Source of the DNA: an uncultured Prevotella sp.
Lineage (GTDB): Bacteria > Bacteroidota > Bacteroidia > Bacteroidales > Bacteroidaceae
Length of the DNA stretch: 19,882 bases
Direction of reading: 5' to 3'
Assembly (NCBI GenBank): GCA_934256705.1
Contig: CAKQPF010000062.1
Span: forward strand, 1 to 19,882
In this document: piece after piece, positions 1-6,850 of the stretch
How the letters are laid out: each line of letters starts with the position of its first letter
Position numbering within the stretch: position 1 is the stretch's first letter
Notes under the pieces: generated by a model
What the model was told of the DNA's origin: nothing
What the model saw: only the letters and a program-made list of their open reading frames with translations
Databases searched by the model: none
Position numbers and translations under genes: made by a program

Positions 1-94
1 CTCTCCAAATGGAACTATCTCGTCAAATGTTGCTCTTAACCGCAGAAAACTACGGAAGTTATTATTTACACATTACTTAATCAGAAAGAAAAAG
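1..94. other. Window edge, no supported gene
   Basis: Short stretches are open on the plus strand. Frame 3 runs to a stop at 78-80 and frame 1 stops at 37-39. Either could be the 3' end of a gene starting before the window, but none gives a recognisable protein tail. I see no promoter here. Confidence 0.3.
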
Positions 95-130
95 CCACTT
101 TATTGCCCAGCAATCAGGGCAATAAAGTGG
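91..130 (-). terminator. Rho-independent terminator of the GH97 gene
   Basis: A perfect 14-bp inverted repeat pairs 95-108 (CCACTTTATTGCCC) with 117-130 around an 8-nt loop. Read on the minus strand, the hairpin is followed at once by CTTTTTCTTTCTGA. It begins just downstream of the GH97 stop codon. The plus-strand side lacks a good T-run, so it should mainly stop leftward transcription. Confidence 0.88.
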
Positions 131-135
131 TTTAT

Positions 136-2115
136 TTACTTGATGATCAAGCCACCTAAAGGCTGAATTGTCACCTTTACCTTTCCGTCTTTACCTACCT
201 TTACCTTCTTGAGGAATGAGGAAGCGACGATCTCACCTGCCTTTTTCTTTGCATTGTCTGCATAGAGTGACACCTCCTTGCCGGCAAACTCAGGGAGCAA
301 AAGCGTAGTTGTTATCGGCTTGTCTGTACCATTAAGACCTACGACATACCAGTCATCACCAGTACGGCGAGCCATTATGACATACCTGGAAGGATAACCT
401 TCGATAAACTTTGTCTCGTCCCAAGTGGTAGGCATCGCCTTTAGAAGGTCGAGTTCAAACTGTGGAAGCTCCGTAAGATTGTTTGGCTGGATGGCAATAC
501 ACTGCACACTTGCCTGACTTACGATTGCATTTGCAATCTCAAAGATATCAGTTGTGTAACGCTGATGGCGGCTTTTGTTGTCCTTACTGATATATCTGTT
601 CATGATAGTACCGCCCCAGTCCATGCTTGCCACGGTGTTACGGCAGAATGGGTGCATGGTAAGCTCAAAGCCTTCCCTCTTTGCGTGGTGGTCAGAGAAG
701 AACACATTCTCGGATGCAAGGACAGCCTCAGAAGACACATAGTTAGGATACATGCGCTCCCAACCGCGTGGAAGGGTGCAACCATGGAAGATAACCTGAA
801 TGCCATGACGGTTTGCATCTGAGAGAATATCCTCATATTGCTGCATAGTCTCCTGCTTGTCACCTCCAAAGAAGTCCACTTTTATGCCCTTGACACCTAT
901 TTTCTCCAGCCAAGCCATTTCCTTTTCACGCTGTATGCTGGTCTTCATGCAGTTGCGGGGACCTTGCGGAGCATCGTTGGCATAGCCGTTGCTGTTGTAC
1001 CACATCATAAGGTTCACGCCCTTGCCCTGTGCATATCTGCTCAGTTTCTCTATGCCTTCGCGTCCGATTCTTGTGTCCCAATAGTTGTCCACAAGGCAAT
1101 ACTCATATCCCATCTCGGCTGCAAGGTCCACAAACTTCACCTGATCGTCATAATTGATGGAGTTATCCTGCCATATAAGCCAGCTCCAGGTGTATCTTCC
1201 CGGCTTGTATTCCTCGCGTGGTTCATACAATGGCTTCACCACATCATAGCTTATGGTGGTCTCAACGATAGGTTTGAGGTCTGATCCCACGGTTATCGTG
1301 CGCCAAGGTGTCTCGCCTGGCAGGGAAATTGCCGGATTGGATGAGCCAAGACCATGGTTTTCGTCGGCTGAAGGGTAAGCTACTGTATAGCCTTTTGCAG
1401 CATCAAAGTCGGAGAGACGTGAACCGCAATAGTTGCTTCCCACGCCTGTCTCGCTGACAAGCGCCCATCCGTCGTTGCCAACCTTGAAGAGGCAAGGGAA
1501 AGTATATCCGAGTCCATACTTTGACTTGTCAGTCATCGGAGCGTCAACATTATACTCTTCCTCATAGCTTGGCTTGGTGCTCATCCATCCCTGATGCTTT
1601 CCTCCTATCTGAGGGCATAGGAATGTGGTGGTCTGGTCGGGGAAACGGAATGATGAAGCCTCAGAGATAATGGTGGCACGACGCGGCTCATCCTTCCATG
1701 AATTGTCGGAACCGGCGAGCTGATACTTGTAAGCGATGTCGTTATTGCTCACCTGCATCACCACGGTCATAGGGTAAGGACACTTGTCTGCCTTCATCTC
1801 CACCGCCATTACGTTGGCTTGATAGTGCACCTTTGATGCCTTTGTGCGTGACATGGTGTAGGTCTCATCGACCTTGCTCTCAGTCCATTTCGTCGCTGTA
1901 AGGTTCTGGGTGTAGTCTCCCATGTCGGTTTTCAGTCCGAGAGAAGATGGCTGCAGGATCGTTTTACCGTCATAAGTCACCTCATAATTGAGGGTGCCAT
2001 TCTCAGCGATGATGCTTACCTGCATCCTGCCGTCAGGCGAAGACACTTTCCTTGTCTCAGCGTTCACTCCCAAAGCGAGGAGGGAAGCCATAGCTAATAC
2101 AATAATCTTTTGCAT
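136..2115 (-). CDS. Secreted GH97 glycoside hydrolase, probably retaining alpha-galactosidase type
   Basis: This is a glycoside hydrolase family 97 enzyme that should cleave alpha-galactosyl or alpha-glucosyl ends of oligosaccharides in the periplasm or at the surface. With the ATG at 2115 it has 659 residues and a clean signal peptide (MQKIIVLAMASLLALGVNA, cut before ETRK). The longer open frame would need a TTG at 2131-2133 and would spoil the short N-region, so I reject it. An N-terminal beta-sandwich precedes the (beta/alpha)8 barrel, with D414 in KVDFF and E463 and E469 in SSEAVLASE. From memory of the family, retaining BtGH97b uses D415 and E470, almost the same numbering. The position of the inverting base Glu of SusB falls on Gly (HGC) here by ungapped spacing. 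That favours the retaining class, whose characterised member is an alpha-galactosidase. No SusC/SusD pair is adjacent. Substrate specificity is inferred. Confidence 0.9.
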   Translation of the reverse strand: MQKIIVLAMASLLALGVNAETRKVSSPDGRMQVSIIAENGTLNYEVTYDGKTILQPSSLGLKTDMGDYTQNLTATKWTESKVDETYTMSRTKASKVHYQANVMAVEMKADKCPYPMTVVMQVSNNDIAYKYQLAGSDNSWKDEPRRATIISEASSFRFPDQTTTFLCPQIGGKHQGWMSTKPSYEEEYNVDAPMTDKSKYGLGYTFPCLFKVGNDGWALVSETGVGSNYCGSRLSDFDAAKGYTVAYPSADENHGLGSSNPAISLPGETPWRTITVGSDLKPIVETTISYDVVKPLYEPREEYKPGRYTWSWLIWQDNSINYDDQVKFVDLAAEMGYEYCLVDNYWDTRIGREGIEKLSRYAQGKGVNLMMWYNSNGYANDAPQGPRNCMKTSIQREKEMAWLEKIGVKGIKVDFFGGDKQETMQQYEDILSDANRHGIQVIFHGCTLPRGWERMYPNYVSSEAVLASENVFFSDHHAKREGFELTMHPFCRNTVASMDWGGTIMNRYISKDNKSRHQRYTTDIFEIANAIVSQASVQCIAIQPNNLTELPQFELDLLKAMPTTWDETKFIEGYPSRYVIMARRTGDDWYVVGLNGTDKPITTTLLLPEFAGKEVSLYADNAKKKAGEIVASSFLKKVKVGKDGKVKVTIQPLGGLIIK

Positions 2116-2129
2116 AATACCTATTTTCG

Positions 2130-2148
2130 TCAAGCGTTGCCCGCTTGA
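2130..2148 (-). promoter_or_regulatory. Hairpin in the GH97 5' leader
   Basis: TCAAGCG (2130-2136) pairs perfectly with CGCTTGA (2142-2148) around a 5-nt loop, ending 14 nt upstream of the chosen ATG. It could affect translation initiation or mRNA stability. It overlaps the rejected TTG start. No function is known. Confidence 0.4.
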
Positions 2149-2205
2149 TTATTTGAGTCAGAAATTCTTTCTTTTATGATTTGTGCTGGTGTAAATGACA
2201 CATGA

Positions 2206-2291
2206 ATAGTTGTTTTGTCGTTTTGTGATTTGACATCAGCCTTATGGTATTTCCGTCTTTCATGCAAACTACAAAACGACAAAACAACTAT
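2206..2291. repeat. Perfect 21-bp inverted repeat between the M18 and GH97 genes
   Basis: The arm at 2206-2226 (core TAGTTGTTTTGTCGTTTTGT) is the exact reverse complement of 2271-2291, separated by 44 nt. The arms are T/G-rich on one strand and A/C-rich on the other. On the minus strand the element lies just beyond the M18 stop and upstream of GH97, so its transcript could fold into a long stem. It lacks a normal GC-rich terminator stem. It may be an intergenic repeat element or a weak terminator. Confidence 0.75.
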
Positions 2292-2331
2292 ACTTATATA
2301 TGCCTTGATGAACTATCAGGAGGCAAAGCAC

Positions 2332-3630
2332 TTAGTTCTTGTAGAACTCGATGAACGCGCGGACGCAGTATTCCTGGTCTATTGCGGCACCTGTCTCGCG
2401 CACGCTGTGCATTCCGATGATTGGATTTCCCATATCCACGCCCTTGAGAGGGAGCGAGGAAGCGAGGATATTACCGAGAGTGCTGCCACCAGCCACGTCG
2501 CTATGGTTCACGAAACGCTGCACCGGAACGCCAGCCTTGCAGCACAATCCTGCAAAGATTGATGCAGAAACGGCGTCGGAAGCATACTTCTGAGCGGCAT
2601 TGAACTTGATTACCGGACCACCGCCAAGCACTGGATGGTTGGTAGGGTCATACTTCTCAGAGTAGTTCGGATGCCAAGCGTGGGCATTGTCAGCACTGAT
2701 CATGAATGCCTTCTCTATGCTGCGGAAATAATCTTCGGTCGTTCCGCCCTGTGCAAGGACGATTCTCTGGATGACAGAAGCGAGGAACGGTGAGCCAGCG
2801 CCCTGCTTTGTCTGCGATCCGGTCTCCTCATTGTCAAAGATGGCGAGCACCTTTGTGGTCTCAGGAACAGTCTCTGTATCAGCCAGAAGGGCTGTCATTC
2901 CAGCGTGAACCATGCTGAGGTCATCGATTCTTCCTGCGGAAATGAACTCCTCATGCACGCCTACGAGGCAAGCCGGAGAGCAATCATAGAGGTAAAGGTC
3001 GAAATCGAGGATGTCACTCTTCTGCACTCCAAGCTCTGAGCAGATGAGATTCATGAGCATATTGCCTCTCTCCAGTTCGTCATTGACGATGCCCAGGATA
3101 GGCAGCACATCCTTCTGCTTGCTCAGTTTCACGCCATCGTTGACCTGACGATTGAAGTGAATGGCGAGGTTTGGTATGAGCAATACGGGGCGATCCACCT
3201 TCAGAAGGCGTGTCTCAGGGTGCATCACGTCATCAGTCTTTACGATAACGCGGCCTGCGATGCTGAGTGGACGGTCAAACCATGTGCTCATTATCGGACC
3301 ACCATAGACCTCTGTGTTGAGCTTTGTCATGCCTCTCTCGCAGGTAATCTCCGCATTTGGCTTGATACGGAATGTAGGAGAGTCGGAATGCGCACAGATA
3401 ATATGGAAACCAGCCTCGCCAAGAGTCTGCTTACCGATCTGGAATGCGTAGATGGAAGAGTCATTCTTTGTGACATAGAATTTATCCCCTGCTTTCACTT
3501 CGCCAAGTCTTTCCTCTGCGGAAACACACTTATAGCCGGCATTGTCGAGCCTGCGAGCCACTTCCTTCACGGCATGGAAATTCACCGGAGAGACATTCAG
3601 GAAGTCTATCAAATCTTTTGAGTAGTTCAT
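2332..3630 (-). CDS. M18 family metallo-aminopeptidase
   Basis: This 432-residue cytoplasmic protein matches M18 (aspartyl aminopeptidase-like) enzymes, which form large oligomers and remove N-terminal, often acidic, residues from peptides using a two-metal centre. All the expected motifs are present: H81 and D83 in HSDSPTFRIKP, the bridging D236 in SAGRIDD, the E268/E269 pair in DNEETGS, D314 in SADNAHAWHPNY, and H408 near the end in GMHSVRETGA. The length is normal for the family and there is no signal peptide. The ATG start lies about 45 nt downstream of a near-perfect Bacteroidota promoter. It is divergent from the Lrp-thyA-folA unit. GH97 lies on the same strand downstream but is separated by a 21-bp inverted repeat, so co-transcription is uncertain. 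Confidence 0.93.
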   Translation of the reverse strand: MNYSKDLIDFLNVSPVNFHAVKEVARRLDNAGYKCVSAEERLGEVKAGDKFYVTKNDSSIYAFQIGKQTLGEAGFHIICAHSDSPTFRIKPNAEITCERGMTKLNTEVYGGPIMSTWFDRPLSIAGRVIVKTDDVMHPETRLLKVDRPVLLIPNLAIHFNRQVNDGVKLSKQKDVLPILGIVNDELERGNMLMNLICSELGVQKSDILDFDLYLYDCSPACLVGVHEEFISAGRIDDLSMVHAGMTALLADTETVPETTKVLAIFDNEETGSQTKQGAGSPFLASVIQRIVLAQGGTTEDYFRSIEKAFMISADNAHAWHPNYSEKYDPTNHPVLGGGPVIKFNAAQKYASDAVSASIFAGLCCKAGVPVQRFVNHSDVAGGSTLGNILASSLPLKGVDMGNPIIGMHSVRETGAAIDQEYCVRAFIEFYKN

Positions 3631-3679
3631 TTTTTAGATTTTGGGTTATTTTTATTACTGATGAAACGGATTTCGGACA

Positions 3680-3710
3680 CAAAAGTAGCAAATTATAATG
3701 AAATTACAAA
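3680..3710 (-). promoter_or_regulatory. Bacteroidota promoter for the M18 gene
   Basis: On the minus strand, TTTG (plus-strand CAAA 3707-3710) is followed after exactly 19 nt by TACTTTTG (plus-strand 3680-3687). This fits the TTTG-N19-TAnnTTTG consensus. Transcription should begin near 3673, giving a leader of about 43 nt. Confidence 0.8.
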
Positions 3711-3726
3711 TAAAATATTAAAACTT

Positions 3727-3759
3727 TTTGGTGTTTTCCTTTATTTAATGTAATTTTGC
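3727..3759 (+). promoter_or_regulatory. Bacteroidota promoter for the lrp-thyA-folA unit
   Basis: TTTG (3727-3730) is followed after 20 nt by TAATTTTGC (3751-3759), a full TAnnTTTG match. Transcription should begin near 3766, leaving an A/T-rich leader of about 120 nt before the regulator gene. The -33 box lies 16 bp from that of the divergent M18 promoter. Confidence 0.75.
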
Positions 3760-3885
3760 AACGTATAAGATACAAAAACGACAATTCGTGAAAGAAATAC
3801 AGTTTGATAGGAATATACAGAAAAAAGAAGTATCCTTTTCGTTTTTTCCTCAATTATATTTCAAAACATAACTTCAATAAAAGAA

Positions 3886-4380
3886 ATGGCTCACAGATTA
3901 GACGCATTAGACAAAAAGATACTCGAGCTCGTGATTGCGGACGCGCGAATACCGTTCCTGGAGGTAGCGCGAGCATGCAATGTGAGTGGTGCCGCCATTC
4001 ATCAGCGCATACAGAAACTGACAAATATCGGCATTCTCAAAGGAAGCCAGTTTAACATCGACCCGGAGAAAATCGGATATGAGACATGTGCTTTCATTGG
4101 TCTTTACCTCAAGGACCCGGAGAAATTCGATGACGTAGTGGAGGAACTGCGCAAGATACCAGAGGTGGTGGAGTGCCACTACACCACTGGCGGATATGAC
4201 ATGTTCATCAAACTGTATGCTTACAACAACCACCACCTCCTCAATGTAATCCACGACAAGCTCCAGCCGCTCGGGCTTTCACGCTCCGAGACCATCATTT
4301 CATTCAATGAGGCTATCAACCGTCCGATCACTATCGTAGAGAGAAAGGATGACGATGACGACGATGATGACTTGCAATAG
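3886..4380 (+). CDS. Lrp/AsnC family transcriptional regulator with poly-Asp tail
   Basis: This is a 164-residue leucine-responsive/AsnC-type DNA-binding protein. It has an N-terminal winged helix-turn-helix (about residues 4-60, with EVARACNVSGAAIHQRIQKL as the HTH) and a C-terminal RAM ligand-binding domain (about 65-145), which usually binds an amino acid and drives octamer formation. The ATG start gives the canonical LDALDKKIL opening. The odd feature is the C-terminus: eight consecutive Asp residues (155-162) before LQ, encoded by a mixed GAT/GAC run at 4348-4371. The stop codon is only 3 nt from the thyA start, so the two genes are almost certainly co-transcribed. Family members often autoregulate, and the close divergent promoter region would suit that. 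Target genes and ligand are unknown. Confidence 0.94.
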   Translation: MAHRLDALDKKILELVIADARIPFLEVARACNVSGAAIHQRIQKLTNIGILKGSQFNIDPEKIGYETCAFIGLYLKDPEKFDDVVEELRKIPEVVECHYTTGGYDMFIKLYAYNNHHLLNVIHDKLQPLGLSRSETIISFNEAINRPITIVERKDDDDDDDDLQ

Positions 4381-4383
4381 ACC

Positions 4384-5190
4384 ATGAAACAATATCTCGA
4401 CTTACTGAATAGAATTCTTACCGAAGGCGTGGAAAAGACAGACCGCACAGGTACTGGCACCAAGAGCGTCTTCGGTCATCAGATGCGTTTCGACCTTTCT
4501 GAGGGCTTTCCCCTTCTTACCACCAAGAAACTGCATCTCAAATCCATAATCTATGAATTGCTCTGGTTTCTGAAAGGCGACACCAACGTGAAGTACCTTC
4601 AGGATCATGGCGTGCGTATATGGAATGAATGGGCGGACGAAAACGGCGAGCTCGGTCCTGTATATGGCAAGCAATGGCGTGCCTTTGAGACGCTTGACAA
4701 GGACGGGAACCGCGTGGTGGTGGACCAGATAAAGGATGTGCTCCATCTGATAAAGCACAATCCTGACAGCCGACGCATGATAGTATGCGCATGGCATCCA
4801 GGTCAGACAGACTATATGGCTCTGCCGCCTTGCCACACCATGTTCCAATTCTATGTGGCAAACGGCAAATTGTCGCTCCAGTTGTACCAGCGCAGCGCTG
4901 ACACTTTCCTCGGAGTGCCGTTCAATATTGCATCCTATGCCCTCCTGCTTCAGATGATGGCACAGGTTTCGGGCTTGGAATGCGGGGAGTTCATCCACAC
5001 CACTGGCGACACTCACCTGTACCTCAACCACATCGAACAGGCTCGCCTGCAGCTCACACGTACGCCACGTCCTCTCCCTAAGATGAAGATAAATCCTGAC
5101 GTGAAGGACCTTTTCTCATTCCAATATGAGGACTTCGAGCTCACCGACTATGACCCTTGGCCACACATCAAGGCAGAAGTGTCCGTGTAA
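4384..5190 (+). CDS. thyA: Thymidylate synthase
   Basis: ThyA converts dUMP to dTMP with 5,10-methylenetetrahydrofolate as carbon donor and reductant, releasing dihydrofolate. The 268-residue protein aligns along its whole length with E. coli ThyA. It has the RTGTGT loop with R21, the catalytic C150 in LPPCHTMFQFYV, DSRR (128-131) and QRSAD (169-173), where many homologues have QRSCD, for dUMP phosphate binding. N181 in GVPFNIASYALL and a complete C-terminus are also present. The ATG lies 3 nt after the Lrp stop codon. The dihydrofolate it makes is the substrate of FolA, encoded 150 nt downstream on the same strand, so the pairing makes metabolic sense. Confidence 0.98.
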   Translation: MKQYLDLLNRILTEGVEKTDRTGTGTKSVFGHQMRFDLSEGFPLLTTKKLHLKSIIYELLWFLKGDTNVKYLQDHGVRIWNEWADENGELGPVYGKQWRAFETLDKDGNRVVVDQIKDVLHLIKHNPDSRRMIVCAWHPGQTDYMALPPCHTMFQFYVANGKLSLQLYQRSADTFLGVPFNIASYALLLQMMAQVSGLECGEFIHTTGDTHLYLNHIEQARLQLTRTPRPLPKMKINPDVKDLFSFQYEDFELTDYDPWPHIKAEVSV

Positions 5191-5214
5191 GTCACAGCAA
5201 CCAGAGGAACCTGC

Positions 5215-5273
5215 AACCGTAACCAAAGGAACCGTAACCGCGTCAGCCATTCTTCATTCTTCATTCTTCAATT
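5215..5273. repeat. Short repeats in the thyA-folA gap, including (CATTCTT)3
   Basis: Two exact AACCGTAACC copies (5215-5224 and 5230-5239) are followed by three perfect tandem CATTCTT units at 5248-5268 and a partial CAATT. The heptamer tract reappears at 6255-6288. The tract is non-coding and lies inside a probable operon. I see no promoter in it. Confidence 0.8.
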
Positions 5274-5284
5274 AAAGAAGAAAA

Positions 5285-5312
5285 GCCACCGTGTCAGCCG
5301 CGTTACCGGCTG
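5285..5312. repeat. 28-nt palindromic dispersed repeat, copy 1
   Basis: The stretch contains CAGCCG CGTTAC CGGCTG, a 6-bp stem with a 6-nt loop. The 28-nt unit recurs at 10814-10841 with 3 differences. It lies 28 nt upstream of the folA start. Confidence 0.8.
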
Positions 5313-5340
5313 ATATAATCAGCAACAACAATCCAAAAGC

Positions 5341-5820
5341 ATGATAAACATAATAGCAGCAGTAGCCGAAAACAACGCCATAGGCCACGAAAACAAGCTC
5401 ATCTACTGGCTCCCGAACGACCTGAAGCGCTTCAAGGCACTTACCACTGGCCACACCATCATCATGGGACGCAACACTTTCGACTCTCTTCCGAAAGGCG
5501 CATTGCCAAACCGCCGCAACGTGGTGCTCTCACGCACAGCCAGCGAGCTGCCAGGATGCGACGTATATCCATCCCTTGTGGAAGCCCTCAGTCATTGCAC
5601 ACCTGATGAGGACATATATATAATAGGTGGAGCCTCCGTCTATCGCCAAGCCCTCCCGCTCGCCGACCGACTCTGTCTCACCGAGGTCCACGACACTCCT
5701 GCACAGGCTGACACCTTCTTCCCAGACTACTCCGAATGGAAAGAGGCATGGAGAGAAGACCATGATATCGACGAAAAGCACGCCCAGCGTTACTCATTCG
5801 TGGATTACACACGACAATAA
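5341..5820 (+). CDS. folA: Dihydrofolate reductase
   Basis: FolA reduces dihydrofolate to tetrahydrofolate with NADPH, restoring the cofactor oxidised by ThyA. The 159-residue protein is full length. It has the N-terminal strand MINIIAAVAENNAIG, the acidic D27 in LPNDLKRFK, the NADPH-binding GRNTFDSLP (43-51), IIGGASVY (94-101) with the conserved Gly pair, and the TFFPDY segment near residue 125. The ATG start is directly followed by this conserved strand. It is probably co-transcribed with thyA, although the 150-nt gap contains repeat and hairpin elements that could modulate its level. No clear terminator follows within 100 nt. Confidence 0.97.
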   Translation: MINIIAAVAENNAIGHENKLIYWLPNDLKRFKALTTGHTIIMGRNTFDSLPKGALPNRRNVVLSRTASELPGCDVYPSLVEALSHCTPDEDIYIIGGASVYRQALPLADRLCLTEVHDTPAQADTFFPDYSEWKEAWREDHDIDEKHAQRYSFVDYTRQ

Positions 5821-5946
5821 TGCAAAGGGAATTGTGGGCGAAATTACATTCTCCCGACTTATAAAGCAGGAGAAAATTGTTCGATTTTCCCGATTGCAAT
5901 CACCAGCCGCGAAACTGCGTCGTAACTGATTGATAATAAAGACGTT

Positions 5947-6024
5947 GTAAAAGCATAGATATTAGGCGGTAAAAGCATAGATATTAGGACGCAATATCTA
6001 TGCTTTTACCGCCTAATATCTATG
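5947..6024. repeat. 32-bp perfect inverted repeat built from tandem 20-nt units
   Basis: Two direct copies of GTAAAAGCATAGATATTAGG (5947-5966 and 5969-5988, period 22) are followed by their inverted counterparts. The arms 5954-5985 and 5993-6024 pair perfectly over 32 bp around a 7-nt loop. An outer ACGTTG (5942-5947) can also pair with CAACGT (6031-6036). A degraded extra copy (AAAGCTTAGATAT) follows at 6038-6050. No run of T follows the right arm, so it is not a typical terminator. Confidence 0.9.
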
Positions 6025-6254
6025 TTATTGCAACGTGAAAGCTTAGATATCGTTTTTTGATATGTTTACTTTCACGCTTTTGTTCTGTTTTTCCGTCCGC
6101 ATTACATACAAATCAAAGCCACCAGAAAGCATCCATACATAAATTCTCCTTCGCACATTTATTCGGATTCCAAATCAGCCTCGCCAACTGATTCAGAGCT
6201 ATTCCAACTCCTTCACTCTCCACTATTCATTCTTGACTGAAAAAGTGCAACTCC

Positions 6255-6288
6255 CATTCTTCATTCTTCACTCTTCATTCTTCATTGG
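6255..6288. repeat. (CATTCTT)n heptamer tract, copy 2
   Basis: Units CATTCTT, CATTCTT, CACTCTT and CATTCTT run in tandem with exact period 7, then CATTGG. Degenerate forms (ttcactctccactattcatt) lie just upstream at about 6211-6233. The same heptamer occurs three times at 5248-5268. The tract is non-coding. Confidence 0.8.
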
Positions 6289-6412
6289 TTCCGATTGTGT
6301 AGGTACACATTATTAATGTAAATTAACGTAATTTTCTGATTATTCGCAACTTATAATCACATTGACACATATCAAAAAATAAGACGAAAAAGGGTAGAAA
6401 AAGGGAATTTCA

Positions 6413-6444
6413 TTTGCATGAAAAATAGTTTGTTATTACCTTTG
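6413..6444 (+). promoter_or_regulatory. Bacteroidota promoter upstream of the SLT gene
   Basis: TTTG (6413-6416), a 20-nt spacer and TACCTTTGC (6437-6445) match the consensus fully. Transcription should begin near 6451. The next well-supported gene starts at 6851, which implies a 400-nt leader unless the small ORF here is translated. Confidence 0.65.
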
Positions 6445-6561
6445 CAGATGTTAATGGCAATTTTTAGCGCAAGTGTAATGCCCGAAAGATGGGTATGCGT
6501 TGAGGTTGCTGAATTAAAAATGGGAACCGGAAAATGTGTCTTTTACACATTGGATGAGTAA
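6418..6561 (+). CDS. Possible 47-residue small protein, uncertain
   Basis: An uninterrupted ATG-to-TAA frame encodes 47 residues beginning MKNSLLLPLQMLMAIFSASV. It looks like a short signal peptide or membrane segment followed by a small tail (PERWVCVEVAELKMGTGKC...) containing two Cys. I recognise no family. The first ATG lies inside the promoter described here, so if that promoter is real, translation would start at the in-frame ATG at 6448 or 6454. It could be a real small secreted peptide, a leader ORF, a gene remnant or chance. The frame resumes after the TAA as far as about 6729 without resembling a protein. Confidence 0.3.
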   Translation: MKNSLLLPLQMLMAIFSASVMPERWVCVEVAELKMGTGKCVFYTLDE

Positions 6562-6850
6562 AGTTTTATATGGAAACATTTCAAACTTTCGCTTCTATTA
6601 TTCAGGATAGACAAGTCCATTAGGCATAGATTTCCAGAGTGCCACGAGCCTGCCTCCGTGACAAAAGCAGTCCACAGCATGACATTCACAGACCAAAGCC
6701 AAACCAAGGAAATGGCTACAAACGGCTGAATATGTGGAGGATACAATCAGACGTCACGCAGAGAGTGTACGCAATGCAATAGCTACAATGCTCTCCTTTA
6801 GTAGAGAAGACGCCCGCGGCAAGAACTCAAGTTCCGGAAAACCTTTAGAT
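6562..6850. other. Leader region before the SLT gene
   Basis: No supported gene. Only very short ATG frames occur. The reading frame of the SLT gene remains open upstream to a GTG at 6734, but the extra 39 residues (rich in R, S and K) would bury the signal peptide. I see no second promoter or terminator here. Confidence 0.5.

Larger units (their letters stand above)
5821..6412. other. Gene-free region downstream of folA
   Basis: No protein-coding frame with recognisable features is visible on either strand. The region holds the large inverted repeat at 5947-6024 and the heptamer tract at 6255-6288, both listed separately. The rest is A/T-rich with no clear homology to a gene, and no canonical terminator for folA is visible. 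Confidence 0.6.

Noticed and set aside
1..80. Possible C-terminus of a plus-strand gene entering the window
   Set aside because: Two plus-strand frames are open at the edge and neither gives a recognisable tail, so no call is made.
838..1284. Plus-strand 148-codon frame inside the GH97 gene
   Set aside because: Fully covered by the GH97 coding region, which has conserved catalytic motifs there.
3804..4055. 83-codon frame overlapping the start of the Lrp gene
   Set aside because: Out of frame with the clearly conserved HTH region.
4402..5031. Antisense frame of 209 codons opposite thyA
   Set aside because: thyA is certain on the other strand and the antisense product resembles nothing.
5947..5988. 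Possible CRISPR-like direct repeats
   Set aside because: Only two direct units with a 2-nt gap and no spacers or cas genes; they belong to the inverted repeat.
6543..6746. Minus-strand 67-codon frame in the SLT leader
   Set aside because: No family, no promoter on that strand, and it ends in the middle of the promoter-proximal region; kept only as background.
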